From: Parapedobacter lycopersici_A
GTDB lineage: Bacteria > Bacteroidota > Bacteroidia > Sphingobacteriales > Sphingobacteriaceae
Direction: 5' to 3'
Assembly: GCF_040395035.1 (NCBI RefSeq)
Contig: NZ_JBEBRB010000009.1
Span: 1-63,336, forward strand
Length of the DNA stretch: 63,336 nt
The position numbers were made by a program, and so were the translations under genes. This document shows, piece by piece, positions 1 through 9,777 of the stretch. How positions within the stretch are numbered: position 1 is the stretch's first letter; every line of letters begins with the position of its first letter. The notes below the pieces were generated by a model. The model was not told where the DNA came from, did not search any database, and saw only the letters and a list, made by a program, of their open reading frames with translations.

Positions 1-112
1 AAGTGTGAGAAAGACTAGGTTAAATGGTGAGATAATGAAGAAGGCATGAAAAGACGAATCTGACGCACTATCAATCCCCTATGATAATATAAGTATATTT
101 AATTTGATACCC

Positions 113-1273
113 ATGGGAATAGTAACCAAAGAAGATTTTGCAGCGCTGGCAACGGAGAAATTACCAGCACCCTGTATATCGATTTATTTGCCTACGCATT
201 CTTCAGGCGTAGAAGTAAATGAAAGACATGACCTTATTGTATTTAAAAATTTGCTGCAGGAAGCAAACCGGGAATTAATCGGCAGGGGAATGCCTTCACA
301 CAAAGTGGAAGCGCTGCTGAAGCCGGCAGTTGCATTGCTCGATGACGAGTCTTTTTGGTCAAATTTGTCAGAAGGTCTTGTCGTATTCGTAGCGGACGGA
401 TTTTTTAAAACATTCACGTTGCCCCAACCGGTCAAACAGGAAATTCATGTCAATGCAGCATTTCATTTAAGTCCGCTGGTGTCAACCGTTGGAAGCACGG
501 AGTATTTTTACTTGCTTGTTTTCAGTAAAAATGCCGCCGCTTTTTATAAAGGAGATGCGTTTGGATTATGGCCGATGCATATTAGTGGCTTGCCGCAGGG
601 CATGAATGACGTGATTCATTTTGAGGAGAAAAGCGCCCGGAAACTTTTCCGGGGAGGCGGTACGGCAACACCGGGCTCCGGGGCCAGCTTTCATGGGCAT
701 GGTAGTGGCTTGGCAGATGACCGAGAATATATCATACAATATTTGACCGAGATTGATCAAACGTTGCATACGGAGATACTTGCTAATGAACGGGCGCCTT
801 TGGTATTGGCTGCAGTCGAATACATGGTCGGTGCTTACCGCCAGGTATCTAGTTATGGCTACATTGCCGAGCAGGCGATCATCGGGAACTACGATCATGA
901 AAACGCCCGGTCATTGTTTCAGCGCGTACGGAAAATTATCGCTCCCTATTTTAAAAAGCGAAGTAAGCGGGCACTGGATAATTATTATAATCAGCTGGCT
1001 ACACCACGAACATCGTCGATGCCGGATAAAATTATCCCAGCCAGCTTTTATAAGCAGATTTCAGATCTGTTTGTGGAAAAAGATGCACACATCTGGGGTT
1101 CATTTGATGCTCAGTCCAATAAGTTGGTTGTTCATCCTGAACGGCAACGGCACGACGAGTGTTTAATAAACCTTGCAGTTGTAAACACATTGTCGAATGG
1201 AGGCGATGTCTATGTCCTTGACACGGAACGGATGCCAAAAAAGGCAGTAATAGCGGCTATCATGCGATATTAG
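113..1273 (+). CDS. baeRF-family (bacterial eRF1-like) protein
   Basis: The 386-residue product looks like a bacterial archaeo-eukaryotic-release-factor (baeRF) protein. It opens with the short helix and 'ISIYLPTH' strand typical of the family, and its C-terminal half has the eRF1 domain 3-like 'GGDVYVLDTERMP' strand. Members are thought to act on ribosomes or tRNA (rescue or hibernation), but none close to this one has a proven role that I know. A glycine-rich loop near residues 183-199 sits roughly where eRF1 carries its GGQ loop; no GGQ is present. I start at ATG 113; an in-frame TTG at 104 adds three residues and is less likely. The product should be cytoplasmic, as no signal peptide is seen. 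It is followed after about 110 bp by a phospholipase-D-type gene on the same strand. The family call is fairly sure, the function open. Confidence 0.7.
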   Translation: MGIVTKEDFAALATEKLPAPCISIYLPTHSSGVEVNERHDLIVFKNLLQEANRELIGRGMPSHKVEALLKPAVALLDDESFWSNLSEGLVVFVADGFFKTFTLPQPVKQEIHVNAAFHLSPLVSTVGSTEYFYLLVFSKNAAAFYKGDAFGLWPMHISGLPQGMNDVIHFEEKSARKLFRGGGTATPGSGASFHGHGSGLADDREYIIQYLTEIDQTLHTEILANERAPLVLAAVEYMVGAYRQVSSYGYIAEQAIIGNYDHENARSLFQRVRKIIAPYFKKRSKRALDNYYNQLATPRTSSMPDKIIPASFYKQISDLFVEKDAHIWGSFDAQSNKLVVHPERQRHDECLINLAVVNTLSNGGDVYVLDTERMPKKAVIAAIMRY

Positions 1274-1385
1274 ATCGATGTAGGGGGCATACCTGAAAAT
1301 CCACTCGATATGAGAATGTCACGATACCTCACTCTGAATCGTACGGGATTTAATCAGCGGTTTATAGCGATAATTGGCTCGTTTC

Positions 1386-2576
1386 ATGATAGGGAAGCAT
1401 AGCGCATCCGATCCCGACTTTACGTCGGATCAAAAGATTAAACTACTTTCAAGTGGCCGCGCCTATTTTGAATTACTCATTCGATTGATCGAACACGCCC
1501 GGGAAAATATCCAATTACAGGTATACATATACGAACCGGACGAAACCGGTCAGCAGGTAGCCGATGCATTGATACGGGCAGCGAAAAGAAAAGTAAAAGT
1601 CTATATTCTGGTAGACGGTTATGGAAGTCAAGGGTTAAAGCGGAGTTTTTTTAGACAATTCCGAGAGAACGGGATTCATTTTCGATTTTTTAAACCCCTT
1701 TTCAAAAGCAGGGACTTTTATGTTGGTAGACGCATGCACCAAAAAATGTTGGTGGTCGATGCGCAATATGCAATTGTTACCGGGATTAATATTGGCAACC
1801 GGTATAATGACAAACCAGGTCAACCAGCTTGGTTGGATTTTGGCGTTTATATAGCAGGTGAAGTTGCTGTCTGGTTATGTAAATGGGGTTGGACGACTTG
1901 GAGAAATTTTAAGCGAATCAAAAACGCTCCGTGCGGCCCCCCATTAACTGCTGTCGATTTCGGTTATGATCATATCGGCACCGTACGTGTAAGAAGAAAT
2001 GACTGGGTTAGGCGGAAATACGAAATTTCAGACACCTATAAGGCTATCTTGGGCAAAGCACAAACACGGGTAATCATACTCTCAAGCTATTTTCTTCCCG
2101 GATATGCGGTGAGGGAGGATATCAAAGGTGCCCGGCGTCGTGGTGTGCAAGTGGAAGTAATTGTCTGTAGCCGGATGGATGTACCTTTAGTAAAGGACGC
2201 CGAACGGTTCATGTACAGCTGGTTGCTCCGCCAGGGTGTAAAAATTTACGAATATTCAGGCAATATTCTTCATGGCAAGCTGGCTACCTGCGACGATGAG
2301 TGGATGACTATTGGATCATTCAACGTAAATGATTTAAGTGCACGTGCGAGCATTGAATTGAATGTAGACATAAAAAGCAAACCCTTCGTAAGGGAGGTTA
2401 CTGATAAGATGGAATACATTATGTCCAGGAAAGCGATGCGCGTAAACGCGGATAACTTTACGCAGCATAATGGATGGTGGCATCGTCTGATTCAATGGTT
2501 TGCTTTTAAATTTTTGCGCCTTATCTTTTTCCTTGGTACATTTTACATAAAACAGGAGGATCCGAGGGGAAACTAA
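1386..2576 (+). CDS. Phospholipase D-type phosphatidyltransferase (cardiolipin synthase-like)
   Basis: The protein has two HKD motifs: HQKMLVVD around residue 118 and HGKLATCD around residue 300, each followed by a G(I/S)xN element. This is the signature of the phospholipase D superfamily. Spacing and length (396 aa) match the ClsB-like branch of cardiolipin synthases, which lack the two N-terminal membrane helices of ClsA. A hydrophobic stretch near the C-terminus (around LRLIFFLGTFYI) could anchor it to the inner membrane. It probably joins phosphatidyl groups to glycerol or another alcohol to make cardiolipin or a related lipid. ATG 1386 is preferred over an upstream TTG at 1374. It may share a transcript with the baeRF gene. 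A nuclease-type PLD cannot be fully excluded. Confidence 0.8.
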   Translation: MIGKHSASDPDFTSDQKIKLLSSGRAYFELLIRLIEHARENIQLQVYIYEPDETGQQVADALIRAAKRKVKVYILVDGYGSQGLKRSFFRQFRENGIHFRFFKPLFKSRDFYVGRRMHQKMLVVDAQYAIVTGINIGNRYNDKPGQPAWLDFGVYIAGEVAVWLCKWGWTTWRNFKRIKNAPCGPPLTAVDFGYDHIGTVRVRRNDWVRRKYEISDTYKAILGKAQTRVIILSSYFLPGYAVREDIKGARRRGVQVEVIVCSRMDVPLVKDAERFMYSWLLRQGVKIYEYSGNILHGKLATCDDEWMTIGSFNVNDLSARASIELNVDIKSKPFVREVTDKMEYIMSRKAMRVNADNFTQHNGWWHRLIQWFAFKFLRLIFFLGTFYIKQEDPRGN

Positions 2577-2961
2577 TTGGCTTAGGCGCATTGCCATTTT
2601 CATAAAAATTAATTCTCCCGTTCACCCACTTTTATCGTTAAGCTGTCTCTGAATAAGAATATGCTGTGCTGTTATTTTCAGCATAAGTATACAATATGGA
2701 TTTGCACGCAATGCCGTTCAAGGCACTGGTGTTACCAATTAACAATGACTGTTGCCTAAGTTGTGGAATACCAATAAGCGCAGAATCAATTGATTCCTGA
2801 TCGCGATTGGGCCCAGCAAATTTTATGATGTTATGGTACGAAATGGATCATGTGGGGTCTATGTCAAAAGCATTGGTCTGATATGCTGCATGCAAAAACA
2901 GAGACAGTTTTGGCCTGTAGTGTATAAGTATAGCCGATAAGTCGATCAAAACGTAATATGT
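2577..2961. other. Gene-free interval before sigma/anti-sigma locus A
   Basis: These 385 bases hold no convincing gene on either strand. The base composition is AT-rich compared with the flanks. The promoter of the ECF sigma gene at 2962 should lie here, but I could not find a clean TAnnTTTG box; a TTTTGGC at about 2907 and a TATAAGTATA at about 2925 are only weak candidates. No repeat or strong hairpin was seen. Confidence 0.5.
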
Positions 2962-3501
2962 ATGAAAAACGACGCCGATAACCTTTTACTGCAACAACTT
3001 AAAAGTGGAGATATCACGGCTTACGAAAGCCTGTTTAAGAAATATTATAAACTGTTGAATATTGAGGCCCTACTTTTACTGGAAGATCACATGGAAGCGG
3101 AAGATCAGGTACAGTTGCTTTTTATCGAACTATGGAATAAAAAGCTGTACCTCAATATCAGATCATCCGTAAAAGGTTATTTGCGAACATCCATTCGGAA
3201 CCGATGCCTGAATGTCATTGAAAAATGGAAAATGGAAGAGCGGAAGCTTGGTAACGCCTTCGCAGCAAACCACGATTGGATCGAAGCAGATTCGGTGGAG
3301 CAGCATGAGACGGAACAGGAATTCGACGCGTTTTTGGAGACACTACCACCCCAGCGGCTACAGGCGTTTTATCTGGTGTATATCGATAAAAAGCGTTACA
3401 AAGATGCTGCAGATGTAATGGGTATCACAATCAATTCCATTAAAACACATTTAAAATTAGCCATGAAGGATTTGAGGCGAAAGTTTATCAACTATCGGTA
3501 G
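2962..3501 (+). CDS. ECF sigma factor, FecI-like (locus A)
   Basis: This 179-residue protein has the two domains of an extracytoplasmic-function sigma factor. Sigma-2 spans about residues 10-80, with the 'AYESLFKKYYKLL' helix and the region 2.4 helix. Sigma-4 spans about 125-175, with the 'YKDAADVMGITINSIKTHLK' helix-turn-helix. It belongs to the Bacteroidota FecI-type group. In this layout it recruits RNA polymerase to the promoter of the downstream susC/susD genes once its FecR partner is relieved. The FecR-like anti-sigma gene starts 43 bp downstream, and STN-SusC, SusD and an amidohydrolase follow. The start ATG is unambiguous. Function by family is safe; the inducing signal is unknown. 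Confidence 0.9.
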   Translation: MKNDADNLLLQQLKSGDITAYESLFKKYYKLLNIEALLLLEDHMEAEDQVQLLFIELWNKKLYLNIRSSVKGYLRTSIRNRCLNVIEKWKMEERKLGNAFAANHDWIEADSVEQHETEQEFDAFLETLPPQRLQAFYLVYIDKKRYKDAADVMGITINSIKTHLKLAMKDLRRKFINYR

Positions 3502-3544
3502 TTCACCCATTTTACAAAATTAAAATGTCTCAACATTAAACTGT

Positions 3545-4747
3545 ATGAAATACCACATGGATCATATACAGGAGCTGTTAATTGAAAAATTGGCGGGCAC
3601 CATCAGCGACCAGGATAATTTACACTTGGATAGTGCACTGGAAAGGGACTATCCGACGCAATTGTTATGGAAAGCAATGTCTGATCAATTTGAGGCGGCC
3701 GAAGGGGAACATTTTTTAAATAACTTAAATGAACACCATGCCTGGCTGCACATCGTAAAAAAAATAGGTGAAGACACACAGGTATCAAGAACAGATAAAA
3801 GAAAGGCATTAATTACCGGATTCAACCTGAAAAAAATAGCTGCTGCCGCGGCGTTGCTGCTCGTCATTGGCATCAGCGGATACCTTTGGTTAAATTCGAA
3901 TGCGCAGCGGTTACCTGCGATCTCCGGAGTCCGTCCATCTTATCCAACAGAAAACCCACATAGGGGCGATCAAGCAGTATTAACCTTGTCAAACGGCGAA
4001 TCGATTATACTGGATAGTGTGGAGACAGGTGTACTGGTAAAAACCGGAAATATTGAGGTCAGCAAAACGGCTGATGGACAACTGATTTATGCGGTAAGTC
4101 GGGGAGGGATAAATGAAAATCCAGCCGGATTAAATACCATTACAACACCAATTGGGGGCCAGTATCAGCTTATGCTGCCAGACGGAAGTAAAGTGTGGCT
4201 TAATACCGCTTCTTCGCTAAAATTCCCAAACATATTCCGGGGAGAACGACGTGAAGTAGAACTGATTGGCGAAGCATATTTCCAAGTAAAGAAAAATGCT
4301 GAAATGCCTTTTATCGTGAAATCGAAACGGGGTGAAATAGAAGTGCTTGGAACGGGTTTCAATGTGATGGCGTATGAAGAGGAACCTCAAATGAAAACAA
4401 CACTGATTGAAGGTTCTGTAAAAGTAAAGGGAAGAGAAACGATGGTATTGAAACCCGGCGAGCAGGCGATCTCGAATGGACAAAAAACACGCATTGTCCG
4501 GGTGGACGTAAACGAGGCAACGGCCTGGAAAAGTAATATGTTCCAGTTCAATGATACACCGGTTGAATCCGTTATGCGTGAGGCATCACGTTGGTACAAT
4601 GTGGATGTGATATACAACGGAAAAATACCTGCACGCTCTTTTACGGGTAAGATATCAAGGGAGGTAAGGATTGACGAGTTCCTGGAAATGCTCAGTTATC
4701 TGGGTGTTCGCTTTAAAGTGGAAGGGAAGCGCGTTATCGTATTGTAA
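3545..4747 (+). CDS. FecR-like anti-sigma factor (locus A)
   Basis: This is a 400-residue single-pass inner-membrane protein. Residues 1-95 are cytoplasmic and would bind the sigma factor. A transmembrane helix lies at about 98-117 (IAAAAALLLVIGISGYLW). The periplasmic part carries the FecR domain, with the typical 'LPDGSKVWLN' and 'GEAYFQVKK' blocks at about 215-265, and a C-terminal DUF4974/STN-like domain from about 325. It should hold the upstream ECF sigma factor in check until the STN domain of the SusC transducer signals substrate binding. Gene order sigma, FecR, susC is the usual one. A second FecR of the same architecture is encoded at 48649. Confidence 0.92.
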   Translation: MKYHMDHIQELLIEKLAGTISDQDNLHLDSALERDYPTQLLWKAMSDQFEAAEGEHFLNNLNEHHAWLHIVKKIGEDTQVSRTDKRKALITGFNLKKIAAAAALLLVIGISGYLWLNSNAQRLPAISGVRPSYPTENPHRGDQAVLTLSNGESIILDSVETGVLVKTGNIEVSKTADGQLIYAVSRGGINENPAGLNTITTPIGGQYQLMLPDGSKVWLNTASSLKFPNIFRGERREVELIGEAYFQVKKNAEMPFIVKSKRGEIEVLGTGFNVMAYEEEPQMKTTLIEGSVKVKGRETMVLKPGEQAISNGQKTRIVRVDVNEATAWKSNMFQFNDTPVESVMREASRWYNVDVIYNGKIPARSFTGKISREVRIDEFLEMLSYLGVRFKVEGKRVIVL

Positions 4748-4805
4748 CATAAACAAATACTAAATGCATATGATTTAACACAAGCAGCAAAATCTTAAAC
4801 CTGAA

Positions 4806-4833
4806 AACCGGGAGTGTTGGTCCACCCCCGGTT
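4806..4833 (+). other. Hairpin between fecR and susC, locus A
   Basis: AACCGGG (4806-4812) can pair with CCCGGTT (4827-4833). No long U-run follows, so this is not a classic terminator. It sits about 67 bases before the susC start. A comparable hairpin sits in the same place in locus B (49871-49899). It could be a leader element or a partial attenuator separating the regulators from the abundant susC message. Confidence 0.35.
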
Positions 4834-4899
4834 ATAATTCGGGTTGCAACATTCCAAAAAACCATCGAAATAAATACTAACCCTTAATGCATCAAATTT

Positions 4900-7800
4900 A
4901 TGAATTTTAATGCTAAAGTCAATCCTTTGACCAGGCTCGGACTAACCCATTTTTTATTGACCATGAAACTCACCGCAATTGTTATTATGGTCGCACTTAG
5001 CAACGTAAGTGCCAAGAGTTACAGCCAGAGCATCATGCTGAAGATGAAACAGGCATCTGTTAAAGAAGTGCTCCGGGTAATTGAGAACCAGACCGACTTC
5101 CATTTTCTGTACGATCAAAAAGATCTTGCAGAAGTCGGGCCAATTAGTGTAGACCTTACAAATGTATCGCTTGAGGCGGCATTGGAGGCCTGTTTCCGTG
5201 AACAACCGCTCACGTATCGGATTTTTAAAAATACGATCGTCCTGAAGCGTAAAGCCATTGAGGAGCATCAAACCTCTGCTGTCCAATCCGTAATTCGCGG
5301 ACGGGTTACCGATACGCAGGGTGTTCCGCTCACGGGAGTAAGCGTCCAATTGCAGGGAACAACAACAGGAACGGTTACAGATGACGAGGGTAGGTATACC
5401 ATTAACGTAAGCAGCCAGGCAGGCACACTTGTGTTTACATACGTCGGATTTGTTGCGCAGGAAATTGCCGTTGGAGGCCGAAGTTCAATAGACGTACAAC
5501 TGGAATCAAGCTCCGAATCACTCAGCGAAATTGTGGTTATTGGCTATGGTACGCAGCGGAAGAGTGATTTGACGGGAGCTATTACTTCTGTGTCTTCAGA
5601 GGAAATCGAAGGGCAGGCATTTTCAAATGTGAACCAAGCGTTACAGGGCAAAGTAGCAGGAGCCGATATTACATCGACATCCGGCGAACCAGGCGGACCG
5701 ATACAGGTGCGGATCCGTGGACAGGGTACCTTCAATAATTCCGGCCCCCTGTATGTTATTGATGGCGTACCCATGCCCGGTGATAATATTAATGCAATTA
5801 ACCCAAATGATATCGCGTCCGTCAATATACTTAAAGATGCATCAGCGTCTGCAATATATGGGTCGCGTGCGGCCAATGGGGTTATTCTGATTACGACAAA
5901 GAAAGGGCAAGCAGGCGAGACCCAACTGAATTATAACGGTTATTATGGCGTCCAGTCGTTTACGGACTATATACCGATGGCCAATTCCCAACAGCTTGCC
6001 GATGTTGTCAACGAAGCACATATCAACGGCGGATATCCGTTACAGGCTGCCTTTAATGATCCGGAAGTTTTAAAAACAAATACCGACTGGCAACGGGCCG
6101 CTTTTCAAACGGCACCTATGCAGGACCATTCGCTGACGGTGTCTGGTGGTGGTGAAAATGCCCGGTTTTATGTCTCAGGTGGATATTTTAATCAGGACGG
6201 CGTTATGGTATTCAGTTCATTGGAGCGTTTTTCCGGTCGGGTAAACAGTGAGTTTACGATAGGTAAAAAGAAAAAATTGAAAATTGGGGAATCGCTGACG
6301 TTAAGCCGCTCGAACGGGTTAAACCTGGGACAGGCCAATAACCTGGATTTTGCCTACCTGCTCGGATCTTCTCCAACGATGAAATTATATAAACCGGAGA
6401 ATATCGGCGGTTATGGTGGACCAAATCCGGCTGAAACCGGTGTAAATAACCGTGAGAATATTGTTGGAAGGCGTGACCTTCGGCGCAATTATACTTACCG
6501 GAATAATCTCCTCGGAAATATTTTCGTTGAGTACAACATCATCCCTTCCTTAAAATACCGACTAAATGCAGGATTAAATACCGGACTCAATACGAATAAA
6601 TTATACGTCGGCATATTTGAAATGGATAACCGTTCTAACAATACGCAAACATTAAATCAATATAAAAATGAATCAAACGAATACCTGCTCGAACATACCC
6701 TGAATTTCGATAAAGTGTTTGCTGAGCATTATTCCGTTTCCTTGCTCGCCGGGTATACCCAGCAAAATGCAGTTTACAGTAATATGAGCGGTAGCCGCCG
6801 TGATGCACCGAGCAACGACCTTCAGGTGTTTGATGCCATGACTGGCACATTTACATTGGGAGGCAATGAGGCAGAATGGGCGTTGCGCTCTTTCCTGGGG
6901 CGCGCCAATATTACCCTATTTGATAAATACCTGTTTACCGCAACGATAAGGCGGGATGGTTCGTCCCGGTTTGGCAAGGAAAACCGGTATGGTAATTTTC
7001 CGTCATTTGCAGTCGGCTGGAACGTCGACAAAGAACCTTTCATGGAAGCAGTTCCAGCAATTACCGGCTTAAAATTAAGAGCAAGCTGGGGACGGTTAGG
7101 TAATCAGGAGATCGGTAATTATAGTAATATTACCACGGTAACCACGGCGCCGAGATACTTTTTCGGGGCAGATCAAATTGCACCGGCCGCAGCGGTCACC
7201 GAACTTGGCAATCCGGCATTACGCTGGGAATCGACGGAGCAGACCAACGTCGGCATTGATTTATCATTTTTTAATCAGTCATTTACCTTCTCTACAGACT
7301 ATTGGGTTAAGAACACAGATGGTATCCTGTTAAGGACACCGGTTTCTGTGGTGTCGGGTGTATATCGTGACAACGGTGCTTACGAGAACGCTGCGGGCTT
7401 GCGAAACTCAGGCTTCGAATTTTTAGCTGGCTATCATGGGCAGGCCGGAAATGTCAACTTCAGCGTATCCGCAAACCTCTCAACGGTTAAAAACGAAGTG
7501 ACCTCTTTGGGGAAAGGATCCGAGATCATTAACCTGGTAGAGAACGTATATCAATTTGGTACATTTACGCGGACCGCTATCGGCGAGCCGATGTCGAGCT
7601 TCTATGGCTACGTTATGGAAGGAATTTTCCAGACCCCTGAAGAAATAGCCGCCCATGCAACACAAACCGGTGCAGCGCCTGGAGATGTCATTTTTAAGGA
7701 CATTGATGGAAATGGTATCATTGACGCCAACGACCGCACGGTAATTGGAGATCCGTTTCCCAATTTTAATTACGGCCTATCTTCCAATATATCCTATAAA

Positions 7801-8277
7801 AGTTTTGATTTGAGCTTCAGTTTCCAGGGGGTACAGGGAAAGCAGCTGTATAATGCGCAACGTGCTTATCTGGAAAGTATGCAGGGCGAACACGGGCAAA
7901 TGGCGACTGTAGTGGAGCGGTGGACAGGTCCGGGTACTTCGAATACGATGCCCAGGGCAATACGGGGGGGAGCTAACTTAAACTCGCGTCCCTCCACGCG
8001 TTATGTGGAAGATGCCAGCTATCTAAGACTTCAAAATCTGCAGATCGGATATGTATTGCCTGAAAAGACCCTGAGTTCCGTGGGTGTCAAGCGGTTGCGG
8101 ACTTACCTCAATACACAAAATTTATTTACGATTACGAAGTATTCGAACTACAGCCCCGATGGCCTTGGCGGATCGGGCTACGGCAATAACGATTTAAACC
8201 CGCTCTCCATTGGTGTTGACACCGGAAATTATCCTATCCCGCGGGTTTTCCAATTCGGATTGCAAGCCAGTTTTTAA
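4900..8277 (+). CDS. SusC/RagA TonB-linked outer-membrane transporter with STN domain (locus A)
   Basis: The 1125-residue product is a SusC-type TonB-dependent transporter. It has a long signal region ending near residue 42, an STN signalling domain at about 45-120, a CarboxypepD_reg-like beta domain at about 128-205 (GRVTDTQGVPLTGVSVQLQG), the plug at about 210-335 ('VVIGYGTQRKSDLTGA', 'PLYVIDGVPM') and then the 22-strand barrel ending in '...QFGLQASF' with the terminal aromatic residue. The STN domain and the upstream sigma/FecR pair mark it as a transducer: substrate binding outside should switch on its own operon. The SusD lipoprotein starts 29 bp downstream. The substrate cannot be read from sequence; the linked amidohydrolase suggests an N-acyl or ester compound rather than a plain polysaccharide. 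Confidence 0.95.
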   Translation: MNFNAKVNPLTRLGLTHFLLTMKLTAIVIMVALSNVSAKSYSQSIMLKMKQASVKEVLRVIENQTDFHFLYDQKDLAEVGPISVDLTNVSLEAALEACFREQPLTYRIFKNTIVLKRKAIEEHQTSAVQSVIRGRVTDTQGVPLTGVSVQLQGTTTGTVTDDEGRYTINVSSQAGTLVFTYVGFVAQEIAVGGRSSIDVQLESSSESLSEIVVIGYGTQRKSDLTGAITSVSSEEIEGQAFSNVNQALQGKVAGADITSTSGEPGGPIQVRIRGQGTFNNSGPLYVIDGVPMPGDNINAINPNDIASVNILKDASASAIYGSRAANGVILITTKKGQAGETQLNYNGYYGVQSFTDYIPMANSQQLADVVNEAHINGGYPLQAAFNDPEVLKTNTDWQRAAFQTAPMQDHSLTVSGGGENARFYVSGGYFNQDGVMVFSSLERFSGRVNSEFTIGKKKKLKIGESLTLSRSNGLNLGQANNLDFAYLLGSSPTMKLYKPENIGGYGGPNPAETGVNNRENIVGRRDLRRNYTYRNNLLGNIFVEYNIIPSLKYRLNAGLNTGLNTNKLYVGIFEMDNRSNNTQTLNQYKNESNEYLLEHTLNFDKVFAEHYSVSLLAGYTQQNAVYSNMSGSRRDAPSNDLQVFDAMTGTFTLGGNEAEWALRSFLGRANITLFDKYLFTATIRRDGSSRFGKENRYGNFPSFAVGWNVDKEPFMEAVPAITGLKLRASWGRLGNQEIGNYSNITTVTTAPRYFFGADQIAPAAAVTELGNPALRWESTEQTNVGIDLSFFNQSFTFSTDYWVKNTDGILLRTPVSVVSGVYRDNGAYENAAGLRNSGFEFLAGYHGQAGNVNFSVSANLSTVKNEVTSLGKGSEIINLVENVYQFGTFTRTAIGEPMSSFYGYVMEGIFQTPEEIAAHATQTGAAPGDVIFKDIDGNGIIDANDRTVIGDPFPNFNYGLSSNISYKSFDLSFSFQGVQGKQLYNAQRAYLESMQGEHGQMATVVERWTGPGTSNTMPRAIRGGANLNSRPSTRYVEDASYLRLQNLQIGYVLPEKTLSSVGVKRLRTYLNTQNLFTITKYSNYSPDGLGGSGYGNNDLNPLSIGVDTGNYPIPRVFQFGLQASF

Positions 8278-8306
8278 CCAGATCTCCAACTTCAAAACTC
8301 ATTCAC

Positions 8307-9758
8307 ATGAAATATATTAAAATAGCCACTGTTGCGTTATCCTTGTTATTTCTAGCAGGTTGTGACAAAGACTTTCTTGAAAAATCACCACCGGACCGTT
8401 TGCCTGAGGAAGGGTTTATCAATTCCGCTGATCGGTTGGAATTAGCCGTTAATGGAATCTATCAGCAGCTTCAGGTATCCGATTTATATGGCGACTATTT
8501 GCCTAAATTTCTTGGTGTACCCTCGGGAGAAGTACTGCTCTCAAACACACAGCCGCTGGCGATCAACAATTTTTCATTTGATGCCTCCGATACCTATATG
8601 TTAAATATTTATGCTGCATTTTATCAAGGCATAAAAAGGGCTAATACCGTAATAACCGAAGCGCCGGCAGTCGAAATGGATGAAACACTAAAAGCGAGGT
8701 ATGTTGCTGAGGCCAAATTCCTGCGGGGGTTTTATTATTGGAATCTCACCAATATGTGGGGAGATGTTATTTTGATTACGACGCCGGTAGCCCATCCTGA
8801 CGATGTTTTGATTGCCAAATCACCCCAGAATGATATTTATGCATTTATTGTAGCGGACTTAAAGGCGGCAATCGAAGACCTTCCCAGGGTAACCGAGTAT
8901 GGTACCAATGACATTGGGCGGGCAAGTAAAGGAGCCGCCCAGTCATTGCTGGGCAAAGTCTATCTCTATATGGAAGATTATGAAAGCGCCCTTACACAGT
9001 TTGAAGACGTAATCGAGTCAAAGGATTACGACTTGATGGACGAATTTGATCAGGTATGGAACAGGAATTTCGAAAACAATAAAGAGTCCATTTTTGAAGT
9101 CCAATTTGCCGATATCGGTGGACCCGGAACCAGCACCCGGAACCAGTCACATTTGCCAGGTGTCAATGGCGGTACGGGCAGCCATGTGGCTACCCAATTG
9201 ATCGTAGATGCATTTGAGCCAGATGATCCCCGCCTGGGTTATTCCATATTTAGGGAAGGCGATATTTTTGCGCCGGAATTGACCAATTCAAATATTAACC
9301 TCGATAAATATAAAGCAGCTTGGTCGGCTACGGGGTATAATATCCGAAAAGGGATGGTTCCCATTCTTTATCTTCAGGGTGGAGGCGCCAATTATCCGGT
9401 TATCCGTTTTGCCGATGTATTGTTAATGTATGCGGAGGTTGCAAATGCACTCAATATGCGGGATGAAGCACGCGAAGCCGTTAACCGTGTCCGTCAGCGC
9501 CCTTCTGTAAATATGCCGCCGCTTACGGTAGCGCAAACAGGAGATCAGACTGCCATGTTTAACGCGATCGTGCATGAAAGACAGGTGGAACTGGCTTTTG
9601 AGAACCACCGGTTCAGCGATTTGAGAAGGTGGGGTCTTGCCGAGCAGGAATTGGGGTCGTTGGGTTATTTACCCAAACACCGGTTTTTCCCACTGCCGCA
9701 ACTTGAGGTTGATATCAACCGGCAGTTAAAGCAAAACCCTGATTGGATATCCGAATAA
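8307..9758 (+). CDS. SusD/RagB outer-membrane lipoprotein (locus A)
   Basis: This 483-residue lipoprotein has a type II signal ending in the lipobox LAGC (Cys 19). It has the SusD N-terminal tetratricopeptide-like fold (about residues 20-220, 'EAKFLRGFYYWNLTNMWGDV') and the RagB C-terminal domain ('PVIRFADVLLMYAEVANAL', 'ERQVELAFENHRFSDLRRWG'). It should form the lid of the SusC channel encoded just upstream and capture substrate at the cell surface. It is followed after 19 bp by the amidohydrolase gene. It belongs to the classic RagB/SusD branch, unlike the SusD of locus B, so the two loci are not simple recent copies. Confidence 0.93.
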   Translation: MKYIKIATVALSLLFLAGCDKDFLEKSPPDRLPEEGFINSADRLELAVNGIYQQLQVSDLYGDYLPKFLGVPSGEVLLSNTQPLAINNFSFDASDTYMLNIYAAFYQGIKRANTVITEAPAVEMDETLKARYVAEAKFLRGFYYWNLTNMWGDVILITTPVAHPDDVLIAKSPQNDIYAFIVADLKAAIEDLPRVTEYGTNDIGRASKGAAQSLLGKVYLYMEDYESALTQFEDVIESKDYDLMDEFDQVWNRNFENNKESIFEVQFADIGGPGTSTRNQSHLPGVNGGTGSHVATQLIVDAFEPDDPRLGYSIFREGDIFAPELTNSNINLDKYKAAWSATGYNIRKGMVPILYLQGGGANYPVIRFADVLLMYAEVANALNMRDEAREAVNRVRQRPSVNMPPLTVAQTGDQTAMFNAIVHERQVELAFENHRFSDLRRWGLAEQELGSLGYLPKHRFFPLPQLEVDINRQLKQNPDWISE

Positions 9759-9777
9759 TCAGTTAATCCGAATAATA

